A stretch of 64,000 bases of DNA, taken from positions 1 through 64,000 of the forward strand of contig JAJRVS010000222.1 in NCBI GenBank assembly GCA_024277195.1, read 5' to 3'. The translations under genes were made by a program, and so were the position numbers. The notes beneath the pieces are model-generated. The model did no database searches. It saw only the letters and a list, made by a program, of their open reading frames with translations, and had not been told where the DNA came from. Positions within the stretch are counted from its first letter, which is position 1. Each line of letters begins with the position of its first letter. Positions 26,601 to 35,638 of this stretch are shown here, piece by piece. Source of the DNA: Verrucomicrobiota bacterium (GTDB lineage: Bacteria; Verrucomicrobiota; Verrucomicrobiia; Verrucomicrobiales; DEV007).

Positions 26601-27368
26601 TTAACGGTGACATGCGGTGCAACTCTCTGGAGGATTCACGTTCCAAGCCTCTTTCAGCCCTTTACCAATATCTTCACGGGTCAAAGGTTTCTCTTTCCCT
26701 TTCACTTTATGCTCTTCAGCAAAGTCCTTGGCCGATTTGCCCGTCTTCTCCGCCAGATACTTGAAAAACTCGTGACGATCGACATCTTCAGCTTTCCAAT
26801 TCAAATTAGTGATCTCATCCATCGGACGCAGATGTTTTTCCGGATTGCGGTGACAATCCAAACAAAATCCCATCGAAAGTGACTTCTCCTGACGAACCAC
26901 CTTCATCTCGTTAACCTTGCCGTGACACTCCATACAGCTCACTCCACGATTGACGTGAACCGAGTGATCAAAATAAGCATAATCCGGAGTTTCGTGGATC
27001 TGCACCCACTTCACCCGCTCACCGGTGTAACCTTCGTAGTTTTTATCCACCGCTTCACGCAGCTTCAACAACTTGTCGCTTTCGGTGCGGATCGCCTTGT
27101 GGCAATTCCAACACTGCTCGGCCACTGGTATATTCGAGTGTTTTGAATTTTCTACAAAACTGTGACAATAACGGCAATCCATGCCCAACTGCCCCGCGTG
27201 GATACTGTGATCAAAAGGGATCGGCTGTTGTGGTTCGTAACCCACCCGGGTGTATTTAGCCGTGGCGGTGTACCAAAAGGCCGGAACCACCAGCATTCCT
27301 ACCACTGAAAGGCCAAAAATGACTTTCAGTGGAATCCAATTTACCCAGCGTGGAAAAAAGTTACCCAT
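26601..27368 (-). CDS. actA: Alternative complex III pentahaem cytochrome c subunit ActA
   Basis: 255 residues with an N-terminal membrane anchor (about 15-35) and exactly five haem-binding motifs: CRYCH, CWNCH, CMECH, CLDCH and CTACH, the last near the C-terminus. PFDHSIHAGQLGMDC and FDHSVHVNRGVSC carry distal His ligands. Five haems and the anchor are diagnostic of ActA. It is the first gene of the run of 18 minus-strand genes in which the respiratory cluster is encoded; the palindrome at 27400-27417 lies just upstream. Confidence 0.95.
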   Translation of the reverse strand: MGNFFPRWVNWIPLKVIFGLSVVGMLVVPAFWYTATAKYTRVGYEPQQPIPFDHSIHAGQLGMDCRYCHSFVENSKHSNIPVAEQCWNCHKAIRTESDKLLKLREAVDKNYEGYTGERVKWVQIHETPDYAYFDHSVHVNRGVSCMECHGKVNEMKVVRQEKSLSMGFCLDCHRNPEKHLRPMDEITNLNWKAEDVDRHEFFKYLAEKTGKSAKDFAEEHKVKGKEKPLTREDIGKGLKEAWNVNPPESCTACHR

Positions 27369-27805
27369 TTGTGATGATTTATCGGGCGTATTAAAGACTT
27401 TGTGAAACTTTTCACAAGCGTTTTTCCTGTTTTTTTGAAAGTTTTTTTTTTACCCCTTGTCAAATCGACGATCAGCGCCCAAACAAAGTTTTCAATACAC
27501 CTTGATAATAAAGCTCTCACGCAACCTTTGTTGCATGAAACCGGTAACAAAGCTGAAAAGCCATTTAATCCTTCCTAGAACCCGAAAATCGAATCTAAGA
27601 ACTACTTCCCCTTAAAAAACACCCCAACCCTGACCCAATATGCCACAACTCTCACGCCTGACTTTTGAACCTGAAATTGACAGTGTAAATAAGCCTACCT
27701 TCGCCAATTTTGTAATCTTCTTTTTTCAGCCTCCCCTTTGCCCCTATTGAAAGAAGCAGCTTGTGATTGCTCTTGATGCTTCAGAAGATATGGTGAGGTC
27801 ACATC
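27369..27805. other. 437-bp divergent intergenic region (act operon / pta)
   Basis: Holds the control region of the respiratory operon (minus) and of pta (plus). Besides the CRP-type palindrome there is a run of ten T at 27442-27451 and, on the minus strand, a TTGACA hexamer at 27458-27463; a good -10 at 17 bp is not seen (TTTCAA). For pta, GAGGT lies about 10 bp before its ATG. No ORF is supported. Confidence 0.6.
27400..27417. promoter_or_regulatory. CRP/FNR-superfamily-type operator upstream of actA
   Basis: TTGTGAAA-CT-TTTCACAA is a perfect 8-bp inverted repeat. Its core is TGTGA-N6-TCACA (27401-27416), identical to the consensus half-sites of CRP-type sites. It lies 32 bp from the actA start codon. 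At this distance it overlaps or follows the likely transcription start, so it could be a repressor-type or a class II activator site. Regulator and effector are unknown. Confidence 0.6.
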
Positions 27806-29980
27806 ATGAAGCACATTTTCTTTTTAGCCGCTTCCAGTCCAGGCGCAGGTTTGACCTCTGTCGCCCTGGGTGCATTCCGCGCTTTGGACCGTCGGGGTAT
27901 CAAGGTGGGTTTTTGTAAACCTATCAGTCAAAATGGCTCAAGCGGTGATAAGCCGGATCCGTCGATTCATTTTGTCAAATCCACCAGTGCTTTCACACCG
28001 CCCGATCCCCTACCTATCGAAGAGGCCGAGCGCTATTTGCGCGATGACCGCATGCAGGATCTAATGGAACTGGTGGTCGGTAAGGTCAACAATGCAACTG
28101 AAGATCTCAATGTGGTTGTCGTTGAGGGATTACTGCCCACTCATGAGCAAACTTTTCCTAATCGAATCAATCGCGCTTTAGTCACGGCGCTTAATGCAGA
28201 GTTGATTTTAGTGCATGGTGTAGAAGAAGACTCGATCCGAGAGACAGAAGAAAAAATCAAAACCGCAGCAACTTTATATGGCGGGATCAAAAACCCCTCC
28301 ATCATAGGGTGTATTCTCAATAAGGTGGAAACCCGTTCAGAGCTTGCCTCGAAACATGAGGTTCGCTCATTGATGGAAAGTGGAGGTGCTTTGGAAGGAG
28401 CCCCCTTTGACATTGAAAAACTAGAAAGCATTCGAGATGGCTATCTAAACCACAGCGATTTATTTAAAGCGGGTCACTTCGATTTGATTGGCTGCATCCC
28501 TTGGAATCGTAATCTATTGTCATTCAGGATGTCAGATGTCGCCGAGCACTTAGGGGCTGAAGTGGTGTTTGAGGGAGACTTGAAGCATCGACGCGTGACC
28601 TCCATCGCCTTATGCGCACGTAATGTGCAGAATATCCTGCATGTTTTTAAAGCCGGCGCTTTACTGCTGACGCCGTTGGATCGCTCTGATGTCATCATGG
28701 CTAGTGCTTTGGCAGCTTTGAACAAAGTGTCTTTGGCTGGCCTGATTCTCACCGAAGGGGTGAAAGCCCCTTCACAACTTTATGATTTTTGTCAGCATGG
28801 GCTTGCAACAGGATTGCCTGTTTTGCGAGTAACTACCGATAGTTTTACCACAGCGACTTGCTTGGCTCGGATGAGTAATGAGATCCCTGCTTCGGACGGT
28901 GAGCGATTTGATACGTCGATGGACTTCATTGCTCGTCATGTGGACGGAGTGATGCTGCAGGATCGTTTGAAAGTGGAACCAAAATTCCGCATGTCGCCGG
29001 CAGCATTTCGCCATAGGCTGGCTTATACCGCACGGGCAAATCGCAAGCGTATCATTCTGCCCGAAGGCGAGGAACCACGAACGATTCTGGCGGCGATGAA
29101 TTGCGCCCAACGCGACATTGCTACTTGCGTGTTAGTCGGAAACCCTGATGAGATCCACCGTATTGCCGAGGCACAGAATGTGGTAATTGGACAAGGCATT
29201 GAAGTTCTGGATCCCCTTCCGATTCGCCATCAGTATGTGGACTTTCTGGTGAAACGTCGTCAGCACAAGAACATGACCCAACAACAAGCAAGTGAGGCTT
29301 TGGAGGACAACGTGATGTTGGCTACAGCGATGCTGGAGCTGGGCGAAGTGGATGGCCTGGTGTCGGGAGCGGTTCATTCCACTGCCAATACCATTCGACC
29401 GGCACTGCAACTGATACGCACTCATCCAGATGCCAAAGTGGTCTCATCGGTATTTTTCATGTGCCTTCCAGAACAGGTGTTAGTCTATGGGGACTGCGCG
29501 GTGAATCCTGACCCCGACGCAGAGCAGCTGGCTGATATAGCGATCCAAAGCGCGAACTCAGCTGCGCAGTTTGGAGTGCCGCCCAGGGTAGCGCTTATCA
29601 GTTACAGCACTGGGGAATCGGGTGCGGGCGTCGATGTGGATAAGGTTCGATGTGCTGCGAAACTGGCTAAAGAGCAGCGCCCCGACTTATTGATTGACGG
29701 CCCTTTGCAATATGACGCAGCTGCGATCGCAGAAGTCGCAGCCACCAAAGCTCCTGACAGCCCAGTGGCAGGTAAAGCGACCGTATTTATCTTTCCAGAC
29801 TTGAATACCGGCAATACTACCTACAAAGCAGTGCAACGATCGGCGAATGTCATCAGCATTGGGCCGATGTTGCAAGGCTTGCGCAAACCTGTCAATGACC
29901 TCTCCCGTGGAGCTTTGGTGGATGATATCATCTACACCATCGCCATCACTGCAGTGCAGGCGCAGTCAATGGATGAATGA
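27806..29980 (+). CDS. pta: Phosphate acetyltransferase (three-domain type)
   Basis: 724 residues, the usual length of the long Pta form. Order: an N-terminal P-loop-like domain (FFLAASSPGAGLTSVALGAFRAL), a DRTGG domain in the middle (about 225-340, with LLTPLDRSDVIMASALA), and the catalytic PTA_PTB domain (about 400-720, with IILPEGEEPRTILAAM, GLVSGAVHSTANTIRPALQLI, FFMCLPE, DGPLQYDAA, FPDLNTGNTTYKAVQR). It interconverts acetyl-CoA and acetyl phosphate. GAGGT precedes the ATG. No ackA is in the window. The coding strand is G-rich, opposite to the plus-strand genes that follow it. Confidence 0.95.
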   Translation: MKHIFFLAASSPGAGLTSVALGAFRALDRRGIKVGFCKPISQNGSSGDKPDPSIHFVKSTSAFTPPDPLPIEEAERYLRDDRMQDLMELVVGKVNNATEDLNVVVVEGLLPTHEQTFPNRINRALVTALNAELILVHGVEEDSIRETEEKIKTAATLYGGIKNPSIIGCILNKVETRSELASKHEVRSLMESGGALEGAPFDIEKLESIRDGYLNHSDLFKAGHFDLIGCIPWNRNLLSFRMSDVAEHLGAEVVFEGDLKHRRVTSIALCARNVQNILHVFKAGALLLTPLDRSDVIMASALAALNKVSLAGLILTEGVKAPSQLYDFCQHGLATGLPVLRVTTDSFTTATCLARMSNEIPASDGERFDTSMDFIARHVDGVMLQDRLKVEPKFRMSPAAFRHRLAYTARANRKRIILPEGEEPRTILAAMNCAQRDIATCVLVGNPDEIHRIAEAQNVVIGQGIEVLDPLPIRHQYVDFLVKRRQHKNMTQQQASEALEDNVMLATAMLELGEVDGLVSGAVHSTANTIRPALQLIRTHPDAKVVSSVFFMCLPEQVLVYGDCAVNPDPDAEQLADIAIQSANSAAQFGVPPRVALISYSTGESGAGVDVDKVRCAAKLAKEQRPDLLIDGPLQYDAAAIAEVAATKAPDSPVAGKATVFIFPDLNTGNTTYKAVQRSANVISIGPMLQGLRKPVNDLSRGALVDDIIYTIAITAVQAQSMDE

Positions 29981-30099
29981 GCAGCAGGTCTTTAGCTGCT
30001 GAGATTGCTCTTCGGGCCTCTTTCATGAAAAACACCTGAAGCTTCTTTACACAGTGCCTGCTATTCACTAATCTTTACTAGCAAGCATTTTAACAACCA

Positions 30100-31437
30100 A
30101 TGTCTGAAACGGAAATCTCCACAACCTGGCGTCACATTGCCCGTCAAACCCAGGCGAAAATCAATGCCGCCTGGTGGCTGGATCGTTTCACCCCCCTGCT
30201 GGTTGCGCTGTCAGTTATCAGCGCAGGCGTCGTGCTCTATCTGCGCAGCATCGAAAACACCCCATCCCTCCCCATCCTGTTCGGTGCTTTTGCCACCGCC
30301 TTGATCTTGTTAGCTATCACCGCCTGGATCACCACCCGCCGCTCATACATCCGCCGACAGGATGCCTTGGTTCGCCTGGAAGACCAACTGCACCTCCACA
30401 ACGCCCTGACTACCGCCGATCAGGGAATCGGCAAGTGGCCCACCCCACCTGGCACACAAAACATCAATGTAGGACTCGACTGGCATTGGCCGCGCATCCT
30501 CACCCCTTTCGCGGTTTCAATCACTCTGGTTCTGGCCGCCTTCCTCGTCCCTGTCACCATCATTCAAGGCACCGCCCTGCCACCTCCAAGCCAGCCGCTC
30601 GCTTGGGAGCAAATGGAGGACTGGTTGCAGAGCTTGGAAGAAACCGAGTTGATCGAAGAACAATCGCTCGATGATGTGCAGGAAAAAATAGAAGCCCTGA
30701 GCGAACAGCCCAAAGACGAATGGTTCAGCCACAGCAGCATGGAGGCCTCGGACAGTATGCGTGACGGTCTCAACAAACAAATCGAACAGCTCGGAGCCGA
30801 TCTCGCCCATGCAGAACGCGGCCTGAACGCCTTCCAGAATTTTTCCAACCAGATGAATGAGGCCACCAAAAACCAACTGCTACAAGAATATCAACAAGCA
30901 CTGAAAAACCTCCAAAGCGGCGCCTTGCCGCTCAATTCAAAAATGATGCAGGCGCTCAAAAACATCGACCCCTCGATGTTGAAAAATATGAGCCAGCTCA
31001 GCAAGGAACAAATGGATGCCTTGCGCAAACAACTGAAAAAAGGCGCGAAAGCAGCCCGCAAAGCGGGCATGGGAAAAGGTGGCTTGCCCGGGCTCGAAGA
31101 AGGTGACTTGATTGCTTATCTGCTCAGTCAAAACGGCAAAGGCCCCGGACGAGGCGGCATCAGTCGTGGCCCGGGCGAAGCCCCGATCAGCCTCGGTGAT
31201 CCCCAACACCTTGGTACAAAAAACTTCGAAGCGGTGCAAAATCCCGACCTCTCCCGCGCCGCGCCCGGTGATCTGGTAGGCGTCGGCCAGAGCGAACACG
31301 ACATCGACAAAAGCAAACAAGGCCCCCAGCAAGCCGGAGCGGTCAAATCCACCGGTCAAGGCGGTGACACCATCTGGCAAGAATCTTTATTACCCGCCGA
31401 AAAAGAATTGCTAAAACGCTACTTCAAATCACCTTAG
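30100..31437 (+). CDS. Membrane protein at the head of the MoxR/Bat operon
   Basis: 445 residues. Three N-terminal transmembrane helices (about 26-46, 58-78 and 125-150) are followed by a long Gln/Lys/Glu-rich helical region (about 170-330) and a Gly/Pro-rich tail. It resembles in layout the DUF4175-like proteins found beside MoxR and BatA genes, but I cannot name the family with confidence. Its stop is 42 bp before the MoxR start, and it is the first gene of the plus-strand operon. Confidence 0.65.
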   Translation: MSETEISTTWRHIARQTQAKINAAWWLDRFTPLLVALSVISAGVVLYLRSIENTPSLPILFGAFATALILLAITAWITTRRSYIRRQDALVRLEDQLHLHNALTTADQGIGKWPTPPGTQNINVGLDWHWPRILTPFAVSITLVLAAFLVPVTIIQGTALPPPSQPLAWEQMEDWLQSLEETELIEEQSLDDVQEKIEALSEQPKDEWFSHSSMEASDSMRDGLNKQIEQLGADLAHAERGLNAFQNFSNQMNEATKNQLLQEYQQALKNLQSGALPLNSKMMQALKNIDPSMLKNMSQLSKEQMDALRKQLKKGAKAARKAGMGKGGLPGLEEGDLIAYLLSQNGKGPGRGGISRGPGEAPISLGDPQHLGTKNFEAVQNPDLSRAAPGDLVGVGQSEHDIDKSKQGPQQAGAVKSTGQGGDTIWQESLLPAEKELLKRYFKSP

Positions 31438-31479
31438 TTAATATTTTGAAATTTCAAATCTGAAGTCTGAAATCCCACC

Positions 31480-32493
31480 ATGCCCATCTCCGAAAAAGAT
31501 ATTCAAAAATACGCTACCGAGATCACTAAGCTCAACGATACTCTAAACGGCGTATTATTCGGTCAGGAAGACCTCATCGAACTCACCATCACCGGCCTGC
31601 TCGCCCGCGGCCACATCCTGTTGGAAGGTCTGCCCGGATTGGGGAAAACCGAACTGGTCACCGCCCTGTCAAAAGCCCTGCAAATCGAAACCAAACGTAT
31701 TCAGTTCACCCCCGACCTATTGCCCGGAGACATCACCGGAAACCCCGTATTGCAAGAGACCTCCAACGGTCGCGAGTTTGTTTTCCAACCCGGCCCGCTG
31801 TTTGCCAACCTGGTGCTCGCAGACGAGATCAACCGCGCCTCACCCAAAACCCAGTCCGCATTGCTCGAAGCGATGCAAGAGCGCCGCGTCACGGTGCTGG
31901 GAAAAGCCCATCAACTGCCCGTCCCGTTTTTTGTATTGGCAACCCAGAACCCAATCGAACTGGAAGGCACCTACCCCTTGCCCGAAGCTCAACTCGACCG
32001 CTTTCTCTTCAAACTCGAAGTGCAACGCAACAACGCCGAGACCCTGGAACGTATCGTCCAGCACCGCGAACTCGGTATCGAACCCAAAGTCGAATCAGTC
32101 ATGGATGAGCAAACGCTCATCAACATCATGGATGCGGTGCGCAAAATCTACCTGCCCGACGTGGTCGCCAACTACATCGCCCGACTGGTCGACGGCACCC
32201 ATCGCGGTCAAAGCAAAGTCTCAGAAGGCATCCGTTTTGGTGCCAGTCCTCGTGCCGCCTTAAGCCTGGCTTCAGCAGCCAAGTCGCGTGCTTTGATCAA
32301 GGGCCGCATCAACGCCAGTTTCGAAGATGTCAAAGCGGTGGCCATTCCGGTTTTACAACACCGTATCGTATTGGAATACCAAGCCCGGATTGACGGCACC
32401 ACCGCCCGCGACCTTGTCGGAAAACTGCTCGCCGAAATCCCCACCCAGGATCTCGATACCCCAGCTACCTTAAAAGAAAAAGCAAATGCTTAG
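31480..32493 (+). CDS. moxR: MoxR-family AAA+ ATPase
   Basis: 337 residues. Walker A GLPGLGKTEL (about residues 52-61), Walker B LVLADEINRASPKTQSALLEAMQERRVTVLG, sensor ATQNPIELEGTYPLPEAQLDRFLF and the C-terminal lid (GASPRAALSLASAAKSRALIKGR) are all typical of MoxR. These ATPases act with VWA-domain partners as chaperones for metal or cofactor insertion or for envelope stress. Here DUF58, BatA-like and VWA genes follow in the same operon. Confidence 0.95.
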   Translation: MPISEKDIQKYATEITKLNDTLNGVLFGQEDLIELTITGLLARGHILLEGLPGLGKTELVTALSKALQIETKRIQFTPDLLPGDITGNPVLQETSNGREFVFQPGPLFANLVLADEINRASPKTQSALLEAMQERRVTVLGKAHQLPVPFFVLATQNPIELEGTYPLPEAQLDRFLFKLEVQRNNAETLERIVQHRELGIEPKVESVMDEQTLINIMDAVRKIYLPDVVANYIARLVDGTHRGQSKVSEGIRFGASPRAALSLASAAKSRALIKGRINASFEDVKAVAIPVLQHRIVLEYQARIDGTTARDLVGKLLAEIPTQDLDTPATLKEKANA

Positions 32494-32535
32494 GGCTGCG
32501 ACTCATAGAATTTCGTTCAAATCGAACCTGCCTGT

Positions 32536-34422
32536 ATGATCCCGAAAAGACGCCTCCCAGCTCCGTTCCTGACCTTGATTCTGCTGATCGCAGGTTTGCA
32601 TTTTCTCGTCGGCTTTGCCTCGGCTCAGAAAAACATTTACCAACACACCTACCCCAAGTCGGGAGGCTCCAAAATATCCCTTACCAGTCCTTTTGAAAAA
32701 GGCCCCAACTACGGCTTCCAGCCCATCCAAGTGGTGATCAAAAACGGCACAGCCAAAGACCGCAGCTGGCGGCTGCAATTCCGCAGTGACAGCGAAAGAA
32801 ATCACCACTCAGTATTTAAAATCACAGCCAAAGCCGGACAGGAAGTCAAACAGGACATCCTTGTTCCTGTTCACTGGCTGCCACAGTATTCACGTTACCG
32901 CCAGGAAAGCATTCACATCCAGGCTGACGGGTTCTCCAGCCTTTCCACCTCCAACTACGAGCAATTACCTGAAAAATGGCCCAGCATCATCATCAGTGAA
33001 AAACTCGCCGCCCGCAATCTGACCCTGCTGAGCAACTACCTCAAAAAACAGAAAAGTAAAAGCTCCAAATCCCGCTCATCTTCCAATATTTCATTTGCCG
33101 CCAGCTGCGACAATCAACTGCTGCCCGCCGACTGGAGGGCCTACATCGGTTACGACGCCCTGATGATCGCAGCCGATGAGTGGACCCAGTTGCGCCCCGC
33201 CGTGCAAAAAGCCATTCTGGAACGCAATCGTTTTGGCGGCATCCTGCAGATCTATACCGAGCCGCGGGACAAACAGCTCGATTACCGCTCACTGGGTTTC
33301 GATCGCAAACCGGTGCTCGGCAACATCATCCGCAGCGACCACAGTTACGGCGTCATCGAGTTGCACGGTTGGGACGGACGCAACGTCAAATTGGCTCAGG
33401 CTTACAACACCTTGAGAAACGCCGCAACCAACCGCCTCAATTTCGAACAGGCCTACCGCAAGGACTGGAAACTACAAAAGGATTTTGGCCACAAGAGATC
33501 CAATCCTGTCCTGGTCATGCTGATCCTCACCATCTTCAGTGTGCTGGTAGGACCGGTGAACTTTTTTGTCTTCGCCAAAGCCGGCCGCCGTCACCGCCTC
33601 TTTTTCACCACCCCGCTGATCTCCCTCATTGCCGGTCTGTTGGTGCTGGCATTCATTCTTTTTGAAGATGGCGTTGGCGGGCAAGGTCGCCGCATGTTGG
33701 TGATTGATCTGGAAAGTGCCACCACTGAAAAGCGTGCTTACATCACCCAGGAGCAAATCAGCCGCACCGGGGTACTGCTTGGTAATCATTTTAAACTCCA
33801 GGACAGCAGCTTCATTACCGCAGTAGCACTGGCCCACTCACGTTGGAGCCCGCGCGTTTCTTACTCCAACCACACTAACTTTAATTTTGCTGGCGATCAA
33901 CTTTCCGGCGACTGGTTTCAAAGCCGTCGTGAACAGGCGCAGTTTATCCAAAGCATACAACCCACCCGTTCCCGTATCGAGATGACCACTGAAATCACTC
34001 CTACCCAGGATCCCAAGCTGTTTTCCAGTCTTGAGTTCACTGTCGAAGATTTTTTCTACGTGGGTGAAGGTGGCCGGGTGTGGAAAGCCAAAACAGACAA
34101 GCCCATCGCCCCGGGCAGCGAAATCATCCTCGTAGCTTCCTCCCGCAGTGAGCTGAACACCTGGTGGAACGAACACAGTTCCGTTCTCTCGGCAAACCGC
34201 TCCAACAACAAAACCACTGATAACTCCTTACGTCGGCAAACCCGTGCCCTATCCTTTCGCCCGGGTCATTTTTTTACCGTCAGTAAAGATCCCAAATTAG
34301 CCTTTATCGAAACCCTCGATTCCATTCGATGGACCAACGCCGACGCCATGATCTTTGGCCCCGTGACCAAAGCTTCGTCAGCTCCTTCTTCAACCAACGA
34401 CTCCGCTGCTGCAAAACAATGA
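32536..34422 (+). CDS. Unrecognised exported protein with two central membrane helices
   Basis: 628 residues: a signal peptide (about 12-31), an extracytoplasmic beta-rich N-terminal domain (about 32-310), two transmembrane helices (about 328-350 and 358-377) and a second soluble C-terminal domain. No catalytic motif is visible. The layout (large soluble domain, paired helices, soluble end) is common among genes in MoxR/Bat and ABC-2 operons. It ends with an ATGA overlap with the ABC ATPase gene, so it probably works with the transporter. Confidence 0.6.
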   Translation: MIPKRRLPAPFLTLILLIAGLHFLVGFASAQKNIYQHTYPKSGGSKISLTSPFEKGPNYGFQPIQVVIKNGTAKDRSWRLQFRSDSERNHHSVFKITAKAGQEVKQDILVPVHWLPQYSRYRQESIHIQADGFSSLSTSNYEQLPEKWPSIIISEKLAARNLTLLSNYLKKQKSKSSKSRSSSNISFAASCDNQLLPADWRAYIGYDALMIAADEWTQLRPAVQKAILERNRFGGILQIYTEPRDKQLDYRSLGFDRKPVLGNIIRSDHSYGVIELHGWDGRNVKLAQAYNTLRNAATNRLNFEQAYRKDWKLQKDFGHKRSNPVLVMLILTIFSVLVGPVNFFVFAKAGRRHRLFFTTPLISLIAGLLVLAFILFEDGVGGQGRRMLVIDLESATTEKRAYITQEQISRTGVLLGNHFKLQDSSFITAVALAHSRWSPRVSYSNHTNFNFAGDQLSGDWFQSRREQAQFIQSIQPTRSRIEMTTEITPTQDPKLFSSLEFTVEDFFYVGEGGRVWKAKTDKPIAPGSEIILVASSRSELNTWWNEHSSVLSANRSNNKTTDNSLRRQTRALSFRPGHFFTVSKDPKLAFIETLDSIRWTNADAMIFGPVTKASSAPSSTNDSAAAKQ

Positions 34423-35393
34423 CCCCTCCCGCTCTACCTGCTATCGAAGTCATTGATCTTCATCGCAACTTCGGCAACCTGAAAGCGGTTGACGGGGTCT
34501 CTTTTAAAATAGAAAAAGGCACCGTAGTCGGTTTTGTCGGAGCCAATGGCGCAGGCAAAACCACCACCATGCGTATCCTCGCCACGCTGGACTACCCGAC
34601 CCGGGGCACGCTCAAAGTGAGCGGTATCGACGTCACCCAATACCCTGCCGAAGTTCGCGCCAAGATCGGCTGGATGCCTGATAGCTTTGGCACCTATCAC
34701 CACATGACCGTGATCGAGTATCTCGATTTTTTTGCCCGCGCCCTGGGTTTCAAAGGCCAGGAACGAACCCGGCGCATCACCGATGTGATGGACTTCGCCG
34801 ATCTTGCTCCCCTTGCCGACCGACTGATCAATACCCTGAGCAAAGGCATGGGACAACGACTCTGTCTGGGTCGCTCGCTGCTTCACGACCCGGAAGTATT
34901 GATCCTCGACGAACCCGCCGCCGGCCTCGATCCCAAAGCCCGGGTGGAACTCAAACACCTGATTCGGATTCTAGCCGAGGAGGGTAAAACGGTTTTGATC
35001 AGTTCCCACATCCTCTCCGAGCTCGCCGAGATGTGCGACAGCCTGCTCTTTATCAACGAGGGGCGAATCATTCACCAGGGCAGCGCCGAGAGCCTCAAGC
35101 GCGATGACAGTGGCAGCACCATCATCCGTGTCGAAGTCCACGGTGATACCCGGGCACTGCTCGAATGGGCGCAAATGTCGCCGCATGTGAAACTCAAAGA
35201 AGGGCTCAAGGAAGGCGCCCGGATCGAAGTGGACTCTGTTGATGATCAAATCACCGCAGATGTCCTCCAGCGCATGATCAAGGACGGCCTGCAAATCATC
35301 GAATTCCACCGCGAAGAACGCAAACTCGAAGACGCCTTCATCGACATCCTCGAAAACATCGAAGCGCAAAAAAATCAAACCACTCCAGCTTGA
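34419..35393 (+). CDS. ABC-2-type transporter ATP-binding protein
   Basis: 324 residues, starting at the ATG that overlaps the preceding stop (ATGA); a longer in-frame start upstream lies inside that gene. Walker A GANGAGKTTTMRILATL (about 44-60), Q-loop region, signature LSKGMGQRLCLGRSLL, Walker B VLILDEPAAGLDPKARVEL and the H-loop ISSH are present. The C-terminal 90 residues form the accessory domain seen in exporter-type ATPases. The permease follows after a repeat-bearing 245-bp gap. Confidence 0.94.
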   Translation: MTPPALPAIEVIDLHRNFGNLKAVDGVSFKIEKGTVVGFVGANGAGKTTTMRILATLDYPTRGTLKVSGIDVTQYPAEVRAKIGWMPDSFGTYHHMTVIEYLDFFARALGFKGQERTRRITDVMDFADLAPLADRLINTLSKGMGQRLCLGRSLLHDPEVLILDEPAAGLDPKARVELKHLIRILAEEGKTVLISSHILSELAEMCDSLLFINEGRIIHQGSAESLKRDDSGSTIIRVEVHGDTRALLEWAQMSPHVKLKEGLKEGARIEVDSVDDQITADVLQRMIKDGLQIIEFHREERKLEDAFIDILENIEAQKNQTTPA

Positions 35394-35418
35394 ACACTTT
35401 CCCCTCACCCACTCATTC

Positions 35419-35632
35419 CGCCCTTACAGGGCTTCATTTTTTTTACACCTTTCCCCAGGGCCTTGCCCTGGGCTATCTCATTTCACCCCTTCGGGGCCAA
35501 TCCAGCTCGGAGCAAATCCATCATCCCCCCCTCCTTTGCAACTCAATACCAGCTCCAACGGAGCGACCTGTTACAGCCCAGGGCAACGCCCTGGGTATCT
35601 CGCACCAAAATATTCCCAGCCCTGAAAGGGCG
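35419..35632. repeat. Composite palindromic repeat, copy A
   Basis: Ends are inverted repeats: CGCCCTTACAGGGCTT on the left and the complement of CGCCCTTTCAGGGCTG on the right (14 of 16 match). Inside are two palindromes, CCCAGGGCCTTGCCCTGGG (35454-35472) and CCCAGGGCAACGCCCTGGG (35577-35595), themselves in inverted order, plus a CCCTTCGGGG hairpin and a CCAACGGAGC spacer. The same layout recurs at 42942-43118 with different stem bases. It separates an ABC ATPase from its permease, whose ATG begins 7 bp beyond the right end. Confidence 0.82.
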
Positions 35633-35638
35633 TAATTC

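Noticed and set aside
27458-27463. TTGACA hexamer upstream of actA as a -35 box
   Set aside because: No acceptable -10 at 16-18 bp (TTTCAA only). Mentioned in the intergenic entry but not called as a promoter.
29980-30000. AGCAGC...GCTGCT hairpin after pta as a terminator
   Set aside because: Stem of only six pairs with a nine-base loop and no T tract after it.
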